A stretch of 64,000 bases of DNA from Frankiales bacterium (GTDB lineage: Bacteria; Actinomycetota; Actinomycetes; S36-B12; CAIYMF01): positions 1 through 64,000 of the forward strand of contig WGLY01000024.1 in the NCBI GenBank assembly GCA_016125335.1. Reading direction: 5' to 3'. The translations under genes were made by a program, and so were the position numbers. Positions 19,543 to 28,184 of this stretch are shown piece by piece (the first letter of the stretch is position 1; each line of letters starts with the position of its first letter). A model generated the notes under the pieces. That model was not told the origin of the DNA. It saw only the letters and a program-made list of their open reading frames with translations, and did not search any database.

Positions 19543-19624
19543 GCACTGCTAAACGGCGCGACACAATCGTGACCGTCGGCAGCACTGAAGCGGCGGCCGG
19601 GCACGGAATCGTTCACAAGCACTT
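19532..19624. promoter_or_regulatory. AGCACT(G/T) repeat array in the divergent control region
   Basis: AGCACTG occurs at 19532-19538, 19542-19548 (one helical turn apart) and 19581-19587, and AGCACTT at 19618-19624, all in the same orientation. The first two cover the minus-strand -35 box and the last overlaps the plus-strand -35 box. The arrangement suits an operator for coordinated control of the divergent catabolic genes. Confidence 0.5.
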
Positions 19625-19653
19625 GACGCGCCCCGGATGCCCGTCGTTACAGT
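19623..19653 (+). promoter_or_regulatory. Promoter for the amidohydrolase gene
   Basis: TTGACG at 19623-19628 and TACAGT at 19648-19653 are spaced by 19 bp (18 if TTACAG is taken). The predicted start is near 19660, about 50 nt before the ATG. Confidence 0.6.
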
Positions 19654-19708
19654 GCCGACCTCCCGAGGGTCGTCACCGGCCCCCTCCCCCTGCCACCGAG
19701 GAGCCCTC

Positions 19709-21085
19709 ATGGCCGCTGGCCGGTACCTCATCAAGGGCGCCTGGGCGCTCACCCAGGACCCGCAGCTCGGCGAGATCCGCTCCGCCGACGTCCTCGTCGA
19801 GGACGGAGTGATCCAGGCCGTGGCGCCGGACCTGGGGGACGTCGACGCCGAGGTCATCGACGGCACGGACCGTTTCGTGCTCCCAGGCTTCGTCGACACG
19901 CACCGCCACAGCTGGCAGTCGCTGATCCGTCACATGTCCACGGACTGGACCCTGCCCCAGTACTTCTCGGGCGTCCGCGGGGTGCTCGGCAACAAGTACA
20001 CGGCCGAGGACATGTACGCCGCGAATCTCATCGCGATGCTCGACGCCCTCGACTCGGGCATCACCACGCTGGTCGACTGGTCGCACAACAACAACTCCCC
20101 CGAGCATGCGGACGCCGCGATCCAGGCGGTGCTCGACTCGGGGATCCGCGCGGTGTGGGCCTACGGCAACTCCAACGACGAGTGGCTGCCGGTGAGCGAC
20201 GTTCCCCAGTCGCGGGACGTGGTGCGCATCGCTGAGAAGTGGTTCTCCTCCCCGGACCAGCTCGTGACGCTGGCGCTCGCGCCCCGCGGTCCGCAGTTCG
20301 CCACCCGCGACGTGACGCTGCAGGACTTCGCGCTGGCGAAGGAGCTCGACATCCCCGTCACCGTCCACGTGGGCGACGGCGCCTGGGGCAAGAGCCTTCC
20401 CGTCCTCTGGATGGAGGAGAACGGCCTCGCGACCGATCGGACCACGTACGTCCACTGCAACGCCCTGTCCGACGCCGAGTACGACGTCATCGCACGGACA
20501 GGCGGCGCGATCTCCATCGCTCCTGAGCTCGAGATGCACATGGGGCACGGGACGCTGGCCACGCTGCGTGCGATCTCTCGGGGGATCACGACGTCACTGT
20601 CGATCGACGTGTGCACGTCCGTCGGCGGTGACATCTTCAGCGCGATGAGGGCCTGCCTGGCGGGCACGCGGTACCTCGTCAACGTCGAGGCGCTCGCGCA
20701 GGACGTCGCGGTCGACCCGCTTCCGGTGCTCGCCACCCAGGTGCTCGAGTTCGCGACCCAGGGCGGCGCCACGGCGGCTTGGCTGGGCGACAAGGTGGGC
20801 TCGCTGACACCGGGCAAGCGCGCAGACATCGTGCTGCTCCGCACGGACGTCTACGGCATGCAGCCGCTGAACTACCCCGCCGGCGCGGTGCTCGAGTCAG
20901 GGAACCCGCAGCTCGTCGACACGGTCATGGTCGACGGCACGATCGTGAAGCGGGACGGCGCTCTCGTGGGCCACGACTTCGCCCGTGTCCGCCGCCTGGC
21001 GGAGCAGGCGCGCGACCGGGTGCTCGCCGCGTCCGGCGTCTCGGACCCAGGGCGTTGGCTGCCCGAGGTCTACCCGGCGTCCTGA
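19709..21085 (+). CDS. Metal-dependent amidohydrolase (cytosine deaminase / TrzA-AtzB-like)
   Basis: A 458-residue amidohydrolase-superfamily TIM-barrel enzyme. It has the N-terminal beta-sandwich, the H-x-H metal motif in GFVDTHRHSWQS, HVGDG with a third His, YVHCNALSD, and the catalytic Asp in SIDVCTS, followed by LTPGKRADIVLL. Family members remove amino, halide or alkylamino groups from heterocycles (cytosine, guanine, S-adenosylhomocysteine, s-triazines); the substrate here is unknown. ATG at 19709 has AGGAG upstream and a good promoter. It is divergent from the transporter operon and ends at a 14-bp hairpin, so it is monocistronic. It is a likely key hydrolytic step for whatever the transporter imports. 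Confidence 0.88.
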   Translation: MAAGRYLIKGAWALTQDPQLGEIRSADVLVEDGVIQAVAPDLGDVDAEVIDGTDRFVLPGFVDTHRHSWQSLIRHMSTDWTLPQYFSGVRGVLGNKYTAEDMYAANLIAMLDALDSGITTLVDWSHNNNSPEHADAAIQAVLDSGIRAVWAYGNSNDEWLPVSDVPQSRDVVRIAEKWFSSPDQLVTLALAPRGPQFATRDVTLQDFALAKELDIPVTVHVGDGAWGKSLPVLWMEENGLATDRTTYVHCNALSDAEYDVIARTGGAISIAPELEMHMGHGTLATLRAISRGITTSLSIDVCTSVGGDIFSAMRACLAGTRYLVNVEALAQDVAVDPLPVLATQVLEFATQGGATAAWLGDKVGSLTPGKRADIVLLRTDVYGMQPLNYPAGAVLESGNPQLVDTVMVDGTIVKRDGALVGHDFARVRRLAEQARDRVLAASGVSDPGRWLPEVYPAS

Positions 21086-21090
21086 TCGCC

Positions 21091-21138
21091 GCGGGAGGGA
21101 GGGCCCGGAGCCGGACGTCTCCTGGCCCTCCCTCCCGC
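21091..21138. terminator. Hairpin between convergent amidohydrolase and alcohol dehydrogenase genes
   Basis: A perfect 14-bp inverted repeat, left arm 21091-21104 and right arm 21125-21138 (GCGGGAGGGAGGGC and its complement), loop 20 nt. It lies between stop codons of convergent genes, so it can act in both directions; there is no T-run. Confidence 0.7.
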
Positions 21139-21148
21139 GTGGTGCCCG

Positions 21149-22168
21149 TCACCGGACGTGGATGACGACCTTCCCGCCGGAACGGCCCTCCGCAAGGGGT
21201 ACCAGCCCTTCGTCGACCGCCGCCTCGAGCGGGACGTCGACGTGGCGCAGCGACGGCCGGGCGGCGTCGAGAATCTCGAGCGCGCGCGGCAGATCGGTGT
21301 CGACGACGTGTGCCACCGAGGTCCGGACGTCGACTTCGGCCAGCACCCACGGGGTCAGCGCGACCGGCTGCGGTCCTGACGGCAGTCCCACCGCCTGCAC
21401 GGTCCCTCCCCTGCGCACCAGCGACAGCGCCCGTCCGAAGGCCCCCGCGGCTCCCGACGTCTCGAACACCACGTCGGCGCCACGTCCTGCGGACAGGCTC
21501 GACACCACGCGCTCGAGGTCGTCGACGTGCACGACGGTGGCCGTCGGCGCCAGCTGACGCGCGCTCGCCAGGCTCGCGGCAGCGACGTCGGCCACGACCA
21601 GGTGCCCGACCGCGGTGGCAGCCAGGCCCAGCAGCACGAACGAGCCGATCGCACCCGCCCCCAGCACCACGACCAGGTCTCCGTCGCCGGCGCCGGATCG
21701 GTCCACTGCATGCAGCCCCACAGCCAGAGGCTGCGCGAGGACCGCCAGCTCGTCCGGGAGGGTGTCGGGCACCGGCTTCAGGGTCGCGACGGGGACCGCC
21801 ACCCGCTCGGCCGCGCCGCCGTCGAGGGACAGGCCGAGCGTGGCGTAGGCCCAGCACAGGTTGGTCCTGCCCTCCCGGCACCGCGGGCAGGCGCCGCACG
21901 AGACGCCCGCCCCGCTCACCACACGGCTGCCCCGCGGCGGGCCCTCGCCCGCCGGGTCCGGCTCGAGGACCGTCCCCACGAACTCGTGCCCGATCACGGT
22001 GGGGACCTCGCGACGCATCAGCGTCGGACCCTTGGCGTACTCGCTCGCGTCCGTGCCGCACAGGGCCGCCAGCGACACGGCCACGACGCACGAGCCGGAC
22101 GTCGCCGCCGGCTCGGGGCGGTCCTCCACCCGGACGTCGTGTGGACCGTGATAGACGACGGCGCGCAT
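21149..22168 (-). CDS. Zinc-dependent medium-chain alcohol dehydrogenase
   Basis: A 339-residue MDR enzyme. The catalytic zinc site is CGTD plus GHEFVG; the structural zinc cysteines lie in SCGACPRCREGRTNLC; the Rossmann motif is VVLGAGAIGSF. It resembles the threonine/sorbitol/butanediol dehydrogenase group that oxidises secondary alcohols. Start ATG at 22168 overlaps the upstream stop (TGATG), so translation is coupled to the beta-hydroxyacid dehydrogenase. The C-terminus (GGKVVIHV) is complete. It likely acts in the same catabolic route as the neighbouring operon. Confidence 0.88.
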   Translation of the reverse strand: MRAVVYHGPHDVRVEDRPEPAATSGSCVVAVSLAALCGTDASEYAKGPTLMRREVPTVIGHEFVGTVLEPDPAGEGPPRGSRVVSGAGVSCGACPRCREGRTNLCWAYATLGLSLDGGAAERVAVPVATLKPVPDTLPDELAVLAQPLAVGLHAVDRSGAGDGDLVVVLGAGAIGSFVLLGLAATAVGHLVVADVAAASLASARQLAPTATVVHVDDLERVVSSLSAGRGADVVFETSGAAGAFGRALSLVRRGGTVQAVGLPSGPQPVALTPWVLAEVDVRTSVAHVVDTDLPRALEILDAARPSLRHVDVPLEAAVDEGLVPLAEGRSGGKVVIHVR

Positions 22169-23049
22169 CAGACCTCCCACGACAGCCGCGCCAGGTCATC
22201 GGCGCCGAGGCCAGCCTCCCGCGCGGCATCGATGCCGCGAGCGACCGCCTCCCAGACTGGTGTCCCGACACCTGCGGCAGCTGCCAGGTCTACTGCGAGC
22301 CGGAGATCCTTCGCCGCCAGGTCGAGGCTGAAAGCGACCGGCGACCCGCGCTCCAGAAAGGCCTCGCGCTTGTACGCCAGGTACGGCGCGGCCACCGCGC
22401 TCCGAGCCAGGACGTCGTACGCAGCGTCACGGTCGACTCCGCTCGACTCCGCGACACGCAGAGCCTCGGCGAGTCCGGCGTTGAGCGCGAAGAGCACCGC
22501 GTTCACGCAGAGCTTCATGGCGGCCCCCGCACCTCCCATGCCGACATGGACGACCTCGCGGGCCAGGACGCCGAGGAGCACTGATCGCAGGGACTCGACG
22601 TCCTCGGCAGCACCGCCGGCCATCACCAGGAGGCTGCCATCGCGCACGGCCGCGATGCTGCCCGACACAGGTGCGTCGACGAACCGCACCCCGGAGGAGC
22701 GCAGCGCCGCGTGCACCCGGCCCACGGACCCGGGCCCGGAGGTGCCCAGATCCGCGAGCAGCACGTCGTGCCCCTCTGCCCCGGAGAGGACGCCGTCGGC
22801 ACCGAGCACGACGTGCTCGAGCGCCGAGCCGTCGGACAGGAATGCCAGCAGGTGGTCCGCCGAGCGGGCAGCGTCCGCCGGTGTCTCCGCGAGCGTGACG
22901 TGCGCGTCGGGATGATCGTGGCGCCAGCGCCGCACCGACGCGGGCGTGCGGGACCAGGCCGTGACGCTCATCCCGCGAGCGGCCAGGCGGGCGGCGGCCG
23001 CGCCACCCATCCGTCCGAGCCCGAGAACAGCGACGGACCTGGCGCTCAC
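22168..23049 (-). CDS. NAD(P)-dependent beta-hydroxyacid dehydrogenase (3-hydroxyisobutyrate dehydrogenase family)
   Basis: A 293-residue two-domain enzyme. The N-terminal dinucleotide motif is LGLGRMGGAAAARL; the substrate-binding DAPVSGS is near residue 122, and GGAGAAMKLCVN contains the catalytic Lys. The C-terminal helical domain ends with ARLSWEV. Family members oxidise 3-hydroxyisobutyrate, tartronate semialdehyde or related compounds. The start is taken as GTG at 23049; the ribosome-binding site is weak, and longer starts upstream are open but carry no family-like sequence. It forms a two-gene unit with the alcohol dehydrogenase. Confidence 0.82.
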   Translation of the reverse strand: MSARSVAVLGLGRMGGAAAARLAARGMSVTAWSRTPASVRRWRHDHPDAHVTLAETPADAARSADHLLAFLSDGSALEHVVLGADGVLSGAEGHDVLLADLGTSGPGSVGRVHAALRSSGVRFVDAPVSGSIAAVRDGSLLVMAGGAAEDVESLRSVLLGVLAREVVHVGMGGAGAAMKLCVNAVLFALNAGLAEALRVAESSGVDRDAAYDVLARSAVAAPYLAYKREAFLERGSPVAFSLDLAAKDLRLAVDLAAAAGVGTPVWEAVARGIDAAREAGLGADDLARLSWEV

Positions 23050-23240
23050 TTTCGGGCCCCGCCCTTCGCCGGGTCGAGCCGGGCGCACCACACCCGTGCG
23101 GTGGTGAAGCCTGACTCGACACATCTGCTTCGGTCGGACCAATAGTTCAGTATTCATTGACTTCTCGTCCAGTCCCGCTGAACAATCCGGGACACGCGGC
23201 GGGCCCGGCCGGGTCACGCCCTCGCCCCGGGAGGACAGAC

Positions 23241-24191
23241 ATGACGGACCGGAAGACGATCGCCGTGGTCGGCGCGACGGGCGCCCAGGGAGGCGGGCTG
23301 GTCCGCGCCATCCTCGCCGACCCCGACGGAGGGTTCGCCGCGCGAGCACTCACGCGTGATCCCTCGTCCGAGGCCGCTCGCGCCCTGGCCGACGCCGGTG
23401 CCGAGGTGGTCCAGGTCGACATCGACGACGACGCCTCGCTCGCGGCCGGGCTCGACGGCGCCCACGGCGCGTTCTTCGTGACGTTCTTCTGGGCGCACTT
23501 CTCCGCCGAGCAGGAGGACGCGGAGGCGCAGCGCTTCGCCCGGTCCGCGGCACGAGCCGGCCTCGAGCACGTCGTGTGGTCGACACTGGAGGACACGCGG
23601 CGGTGGGTCCCCCTCGATGACGACCGCATGCCCACCCTGCAGGAGCAGTACAAGGTTCCGCACTTCGACGCGAAGGGCGCCGCCAACCACTACTTCACCG
23701 ACGCCGGCGTCCCGACCACGTTCCTGCAGACCACCTTCTACTGGGACAACATGATCCACTTCGGGATGGGGCCGCAGCGGGGCGCGGACGGCGCGCTGAC
23801 GCTGACCCTCCCGATGGGTGACGCCCGGCTGTCGGGGATCTCGGCCGATGACATCGGCGTCGTCGCGTACGGCATCTTCACGGCAGGCAGAGACCTGGCC
23901 GGGGAGACGGTGTCGATCGCCGGCGAGCACCTCACCGGCAGCGAGATGGCGGCCCAGTTGTCGAGCGCTCTCGGGGAACCGGTCACCTACGCCGCGATCG
24001 AGCCCGACGACTACCGTGCGCTCGGCTTCCCGGGCGCCGACGACCTCGGCAACATGTTCCAGTTCTACCGGGACTTCAACGACTACTTCGTCTCGGAGCG
24101 GCCGCTCGACGCCGTGCGGCGGCTGCACCCGGGGCTGAAGTCGTTCGACGACTGGCTGGCAGTCAACAAGGACCGCATCCCGCTGGGCTGA
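23241..24191 (+). CDS. NmrA/HSCARG-like NAD(P)-binding protein
   Basis: A 316-residue atypical SDR of the NmrA family. It has an N-terminal VVGATGAQGGGLVRAIL, RALTRDPSS, a VFFVTFFW-like stretch (FFVTFFWAHFS) and the TTFYWDNMI segment seen in HSCARG-type redox sensors. It has no classical YxxxK, so it may be a cofactor-sensing regulator or a dehydrogenase. ATG at 23241 has GGGAGGA upstream. It is divergent from the beta-hydroxyacid dehydrogenase gene across a 191-bp gap whose centre (23140-23165) is notably AT-rich for this genome. It is convergent with the XRE regulator across a hairpin. Confidence 0.82.
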   Translation: MTDRKTIAVVGATGAQGGGLVRAILADPDGGFAARALTRDPSSEAARALADAGAEVVQVDIDDDASLAAGLDGAHGAFFVTFFWAHFSAEQEDAEAQRFARSAARAGLEHVVWSTLEDTRRWVPLDDDRMPTLQEQYKVPHFDAKGAANHYFTDAGVPTTFLQTTFYWDNMIHFGMGPQRGADGALTLTLPMGDARLSGISADDIGVVAYGIFTAGRDLAGETVSIAGEHLTGSEMAAQLSSALGEPVTYAAIEPDDYRALGFPGADDLGNMFQFYRDFNDYFVSERPLDAVRRLHPGLKSFDDWLAVNKDRIPLG

Positions 24192-24199
24192 TGCCGGCC

Positions 24200-24236
24200 G
24201 CCTGCGGACCGGGGGCTCGGCGCCTGGTCCGCAGGC
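24200..24236. terminator. Hairpin between convergent NmrA-type and regulator genes
   Basis: A perfect 11-bp inverted repeat, GCCTGCGGACC (24200-24210) with GGTCCGCAGGC (24226-24236), in the 63-bp gap between the two stop codons; a probable bidirectional terminator without a T-run. Confidence 0.65.
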
Positions 24237-24254
24237 AGAGCGGGCGTCGACCCC

Positions 24255-24971
24255 TCAGTGCGAGTGACGCACGAACCACACGCCGCGCGCCGGTGTCTCT
24301 CCCAGGTTCCGGAAGATGTGAGGGGTCGCCGAGTCGAACCCCACGGAGTCGCCCGGACGCATCGTGAACGAGTCGAACCCGATGGTGATCTCGAGCTCGC
24401 CCTCGAGCAGGAACCCGCACTCGAATCCTGCGTGCTGAAGCATGCGGTCGTCGGTCGTCGAGCTCCCGTGGGGTGGATAGATGATCTCGATGAAGTCGAG
24501 GTCGTCACCCGTGTTGGCCGCCAGCTGCTCCCACACGACCCCGCTGTCCATGACGATGCGCGGTCGCTCGTGGGGCCGGACCACGGACCACTGCGAGCGG
24601 CCCACACCACGCTCGAAGGCGTCCGCGGGGGAGCCCAGAGTCGACCGGTTGACCCGGCCGGCCAGCACCGCGCTCACGCTCGGCGCCTCCGGCGCGCTCG
24701 GCTCCGCGCCGTTCTCCCCCGGGACCGGGGGCGAGGATGCGACAGCCTCACCGCTGTCGTGGAAGAGAGCGTCGATCGACGTGTCGAGCAGCCTGGACAA
24801 CGAGTACAGGGTCGCGACGGAGGGCTGCGACTTGCCGTTCTCCATCTGCGAGACGAACGACGGGCTCACCCCCAGCTGCCGCGCGAGCTCGCGAAGGCTC
24901 AGGCCTGCAGCGACCCGCGCATCGCGCAGTCGTGATCCGAGCTGATCGGCAGGCGAATCCGCTGCGCCCAC
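24255..24971 (-). CDS. XRE-family regulator with C-terminal cupin domain
   Basis: A 238-residue transcription factor. The N-terminal helix-turn-helix (about 12-66) reads LRDARVAAGLSLRELARQLG then VSPSFVSQMENGKSQPSVATL. A variable linker follows, and a C-terminal cupin_2 sensor (about 160-235) has GFLLEGELEITI and PHIFRNLGE. Proteins of this layout (PuuR-like) control catabolic operons and bind small ligands in the cupin. GTG at 24971 has GAGGTGAC before it. As the only transcription factor in the 7.9-25.1 kb region, it is the best candidate for controlling the catabolic genes. Confidence 0.9.
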   Translation of the reverse strand: MGAADSPADQLGSRLRDARVAAGLSLRELARQLGVSPSFVSQMENGKSQPSVATLYSLSRLLDTSIDALFHDSGEAVASSPPVPGENGAEPSAPEAPSVSAVLAGRVNRSTLGSPADAFERGVGRSQWSVVRPHERPRIVMDSGVVWEQLAANTGDDLDFIEIIYPPHGSSTTDDRMLQHAGFECGFLLEGELEITIGFDSFTMRPGDSVGFDSATPHIFRNLGETPARGVWFVRHSH

Positions 24972-25017
24972 GTCACCTCCCCGCGTCGACGCCGCGTGAT
25001 CGCGAGCACCGGACCGA

Positions 25018-25046
25018 ATGTTAACTGCTTCTGCACAGACCGTCCA
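25018..25046 (-). promoter_or_regulatory. Promoter for the XRE-cupin regulator, with GTTAACTGC
   Basis: Minus-strand TGGACG (25046-25041), a 17-bp spacer and TAACAT (25023-25018). The -10 box overlaps GTTAACTGC (25020-25028), nearly the same as GTTAACAGC at 19526-19534 in the divergent control region. A shared site would mean autoregulation. Confidence 0.5.
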
Positions 25047-25134
25047 CGCGACGCCGGCCGCTTCCTCGAGCTGGCCGGCTGATCCACCGAGACTCGCACC
25101 CGCCGCCCTCCGTCTCGGCCGGGCGCGGGGCCGC

Positions 25135-26106
25135 CTAGAGGCGCTTGGCGTAGCGGAGGATGCCGACGAGCAGGGCGTGCGCGACCTGCTGGCGACCGAG
25201 CCGCGACGTCGCGATGCGGGCGTCGTAGCGGTTGCGCATGTTGAGGGTCTCGACCACCGCGACCGGGACGTTCGACATGTTGAGCGTGCCCTGGTCCTTG
25301 CGCACCGAGAGCACGTTCGACAGGTAGGTCGTGCGCTGGAACGAGGTGGACATGCCGGCGATGAGGTCGTTGCCCAGCACGCGCGACCGCGCGGCGATGT
25401 CGTCGGTGTAGCCCTTGTAGTACGCCGGCACGATCACGTGGAAGCCGCGGCCGGTGGACGGGCCGCCGTCGGCGTGCACCGACAGCATGAACGCGGCCTT
25501 CTCGAACTGCCCGAAGGAGCCCCGAGCGCTCACGCAGGGGCCGTAGGTGGTGGCCGAGTTGCGGTCACGGGTGACCACCACGGTGGCGCCGTTGGCGACC
25601 AGCATCCGGCGCAGCCGGGCGATGACGTCCCAGTTGTACGTGGCCTCCGGGTAGCCGCTGTTGGTGGCCGTGCCGGTGGTGTTGCAGATCTTCGTGAGAC
25701 CGACCCAGTAGGTGTGGTTCAGCTGCGCGACGTGGTTGCGGTTGCCGATGTTGTGGCCCGGGTCGAGCGCGATCACCAGGCCCGTGAGCGGCCCCTTGCG
25801 GGTGGGCGAGAACGCGACGGGCCGGGGCCACGCGGACGGCCACGGCGCCGAGGCGTGGCTGTAGCCCTGCGGCCACCAGCGCGGCGCGACGGCCACCGCG
25901 TGGCCGCCCTCCCACGACGACGGGGTCGGTCCGGCGGCCGCGACCACCGGGGCGGGCACGGCGGCCGGCCGCACCACGGCCTCGACCGTGCGCGGCGCGG
26001 CCCCCACGGGGGCGCGCACCGCCACGCTCGGCGCGGCCCCCGCCACGAGGACGGCGGGCACGATGGCTGCCACCAGGAGGGCCGGGCCGAGCGTCGTCCT
26101 GCGCAT
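25135..26106 (-). CDS. Secreted N-acetylmuramoyl-L-alanine amidase (Amidase_3)
   Basis: A 323-residue exported zinc amidase that cleaves the lactyl amide bond of peptidoglycan. An N-terminal signal peptide (about 1-30, hydrophobic ALLVAAIVPAVLVAGA) precedes an Ala/Pro linker. The catalytic domain starts near residue 105: IALDPGHNIGN (first zinc His), a Glu in YPEATYNWD, the second His in LSVHADGG, and a terminal catalytic Glu in VVETLNMRN. ATG at 26106 lies 9 bp after the sucD stop, so it is probably co-transcribed with sucCD. It has no separate wall-binding domain. Confidence 0.9.
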   Translation of the reverse strand: MRRTTLGPALLVAAIVPAVLVAGAAPSVAVRAPVGAAPRTVEAVVRPAAVPAPVVAAAGPTPSSWEGGHAVAVAPRWWPQGYSHASAPWPSAWPRPVAFSPTRKGPLTGLVIALDPGHNIGNRNHVAQLNHTYWVGLTKICNTTGTATNSGYPEATYNWDVIARLRRMLVANGATVVVTRDRNSATTYGPCVSARGSFGQFEKAAFMLSVHADGGPSTGRGFHVIVPAYYKGYTDDIAARSRVLGNDLIAGMSTSFQRTTYLSNVLSVRKDQGTLNMSNVPVAVVETLNMRNRYDARIATSRLGRQQVAHALLVGILRYAKRL

Positions 26107-26115
26107 GGCGCGAGG

Positions 26116-27000
26116 CTACTTCGCCTCGATGATCTCGCGCATGAGGCGGGCGGTCTCCGACGGCGTCTTGCCCACCTTGACGCCCACGGCCTCGAGCGCC
26201 TCCTTCTTGGCGGCGGCGGTGCCCGACGAGCCGGACACGATGGCGCCGGCGTGGCCCATCGTCTTGCCCTCCGGCGCGGTGAACCCGGCGACGTAGCCGA
26301 CGACCGGCTTGGTGACGTGCTCGGCGATGTAGGCCGCCGCGCGCTCCTCGGCGTCGCCGCCGATCTCGCCGATCATCACGATGGCGTCGGTCTCGGGGTC
26401 GGCCTCGAACGCGGCGAGGCAGTCGATGTGGGTGGTGCCGATGACCGGGTCGCCGCCGATGCCGACGGCGGAGCTGAAGCCGAGGTCGCGCAGCTCGTAC
26501 ATCATCTGGTAGGTCAGCGTGCCGGACTTCGACACCAGGCCGATGCGCCCGGCCTTCGTGATGGTGCCGGGGATGATGCCCGCGTTGGACTTCCCGGGGC
26601 TGATCAGGCCGGGGCAGTTGGGGCCGATGATCCGCGTGGTGCCCTTGCTCTGCGCGTAGGCGAAGAACTCCGCGGTGTCGTGCACCGGGACGCCCTCCGT
26701 GATCACCACCACGAGCGGGATGCCGGCGTCCACCGCCTCGACGACGGCGCCCTTGGTGAAGCGCGGGGGCACGAACACGACGGACACGTCGGCGCCGGTC
26801 GCCTCGACCGCCTCCTGGCACGAGGAGAACACCGGGATGGTGCGCCCCTCCGCCTCGACGACCTGGCCGCCCTTGCCCGGCGTGACGCCCGCGACGATGT
26901 TCGCGTGCGACCCGAGCATGCGGATCGTGTGCTTGGTGCCCTCGGACCCGGTGATGCCCTGGACGAGGATCTTGGAGTCCTCGGTGAGGAAGATGGCCAT
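26116..27000 (-). CDS. sucD: Succinyl-CoA synthetase alpha subunit
   Basis: A 294-residue CoA-binding subunit of the ADP/GDP-forming succinyl-CoA ligase of the TCA cycle. [11 protein letters not shown] is the CoA-binding loop, IGPNCPGLI and GDPVIGT follow, and [13 protein letters not shown] contains the phosphorylated His. Full length. ATG at 27000, 5 bp after the sucC stop; sucC-sucD form an operon, with the amidase after them. Confidence 0.97.
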   Translation of the reverse strand: MAIFLTEDSKILVQGITGSEGTKHTIRMLGSHANIVAGVTPGKGGQVVEAEGRTIPVFSSCQEAVEATGADVSVVFVPPRFTKGAVVEAVDAGIPLVVVITEGVPVHDTAEFFAYAQSKGTTRIIGPNCPGLISPGKSNAGIIPGTITKAGRIGLVSKSGTLTYQMMYELRDLGFSSAVGIGGDPVIGTTHIDCLAAFEADPETDAIVMIGEIGGDAEERAAAYIAEHVTKPVVGYVAGFTAPEGKTMGHAGAIVSGSSGTAAAKKEALEAVGVKVGKTPSETARLMREIIEAK

Positions 27001-27005
27001 GGTCG

Positions 27006-28184
27006 TCAGGCTCCCTGTGCCGCAAGCTCGGCCACGCGTCGCGCGGCACCGTCCATCGTGTCCACGAGCTCCACGAGCGGGTTCGCCGCGTCGCGGAGGA
27101 TCTGCCGACCGAGGTCGGCGTTGTTGCCGTCGAGGCGCACCACGAGCGGCTTGTCGACGGCCTCGCCCTTCGAGGCGAGCAGGTCGAGCGCCTGCACGAT
27201 GCCGTTGGCCACGGCGTCGCACGCCGTGATGCCGCCGAAGACGTTGACGAAGACCGACCGCACCTCGGGGTCGGACAGGATGATCTCCAGCCCGTCCGCC
27301 ATCACCTCGGCGCTGGCGCCACCGCCGATGTCGAGGAAGTTGGCCGGCTTCTGCCCGCCGAACTCCTCGCCGGCGTAGGCCACGACGTCGAGCGTGCTCA
27401 TCACGAGCCCGGCGCCGTTGCCGATGATGCCGACGGAGCCGGACAGCTTGACGTAGTTGAGGTCCTTCTCCTGCGCGCGCAGCTCGAGCGGGTCGGTCTG
27501 CGTGGCGTCGGCCAGCGCCGCGTGCTCCGGGTGCCGGAAAGCGGCGTTGTCGTCGAGGGTCACCTTGCCGTCGAGCGCGACCACCTGGCCCTCGGGGGTC
27601 TTCACGAGCGGGTTGACCTCGACCAGCGTCGCGTCGGCCTTGACGAAGACGTCCCAGAGCCGCTGCAGGACCTCGATGACCTGCTCGCGCACCGAGGCGT
27701 CGAAGCCGGCGGTGTCGGTGATCTCCTCGGCCTTGGCGCGGTCGACCCCCACGAGGGCGTCGACCGGCACGCGCGCGAGCGCGTCGGGCCGCTCCACCGC
27801 GAGCTGCTCGATCTCCATGCCGCCCTCCTTGCTCGCCATGGCGAGGAAGGTGCGCTGGGCGCGGTCGAGCAGGAAGGAGACGTAGTACTCCTCCGCGATG
27901 TCCGCGGCCGGGTTGACGAGCACCTGGTGGACGATGTGGCCCTTGATGTCCAGGCCGAGGATGTCGTGGGCCTTCTCGAAGGCCTCCTGGGGCGTGGCGG
28001 CGAGCTTGACGCCGCCGGCCTTGCCGCGGCCGCCGGTCTTCACCTGGGCCTTGACCACCACGAGGCCGCCGATGCGCTCGGCGGCCTCCTTGGCCTGGTG
28101 CGGCGTGCGCACGACCTCGCCGCTCTGCGTCGGCACGCCGTGCTGGGCGAACAGCTCCTTCGCCTGGTACTCGTAGAGATCCAC
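27006..28184 (-). CDS. sucC: Succinyl-CoA synthetase beta subunit
   Basis: A 392-residue ATP-grasp subunit that pairs with SucD. The start reads (GTG)[37 protein letters not shown] is the nucleotide-binding region, EVNPLV holds the metal-binding residues, and [10 protein letters not shown] and [11 protein letters not shown] are near the C-terminus. Full length. The GTG start at 28184 has AGGA upstream. A 261-bp stretch without genes precedes it (28185-28445) and should hold its promoter; I see no clear -35/-10 pair there. Confidence 0.96.
   Translation of the reverse strand: MDLYEYQAKELFAQHGVPTQSGEVVRTPHQAKEAAERIGGLVVVKAQVKTGGRGKAGGVKLAATPQEAFEKAHDILGLDIKGHIVHQVLVNPAADIAEEYYVSFLLDRAQRTFLAMASKEGGMEIEQLAVERPDALARVPVDALVGVDRAKAEEITDTAGFDASVREQVIEVLQRLWDVFVKADATLVEVNPLVKTPEGQVVALDGKVTLDDNAAFRHPEHAALADATQTDPLELRAQEKDLNYVKLSGSVGIIGNGAGLVMSTLDVVAYAGEEFGGQKPANFLDIGGGASAEVMADGLEIILSDPEVRSVFVNVFGGITACDAVANGIVQALDLLASKGEAVDKPLVVRLDGNNADLGRQILRDAANPLVELVDTMDGAARRVAELAAQGA

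Noticed and set aside
25135-27000. Long alternative open frames antisense and out of frame to sucD and the amidase
   Set aside because: They encode R/G/H-rich sequences without domains, while the annotated frames have full catalytic motifs.
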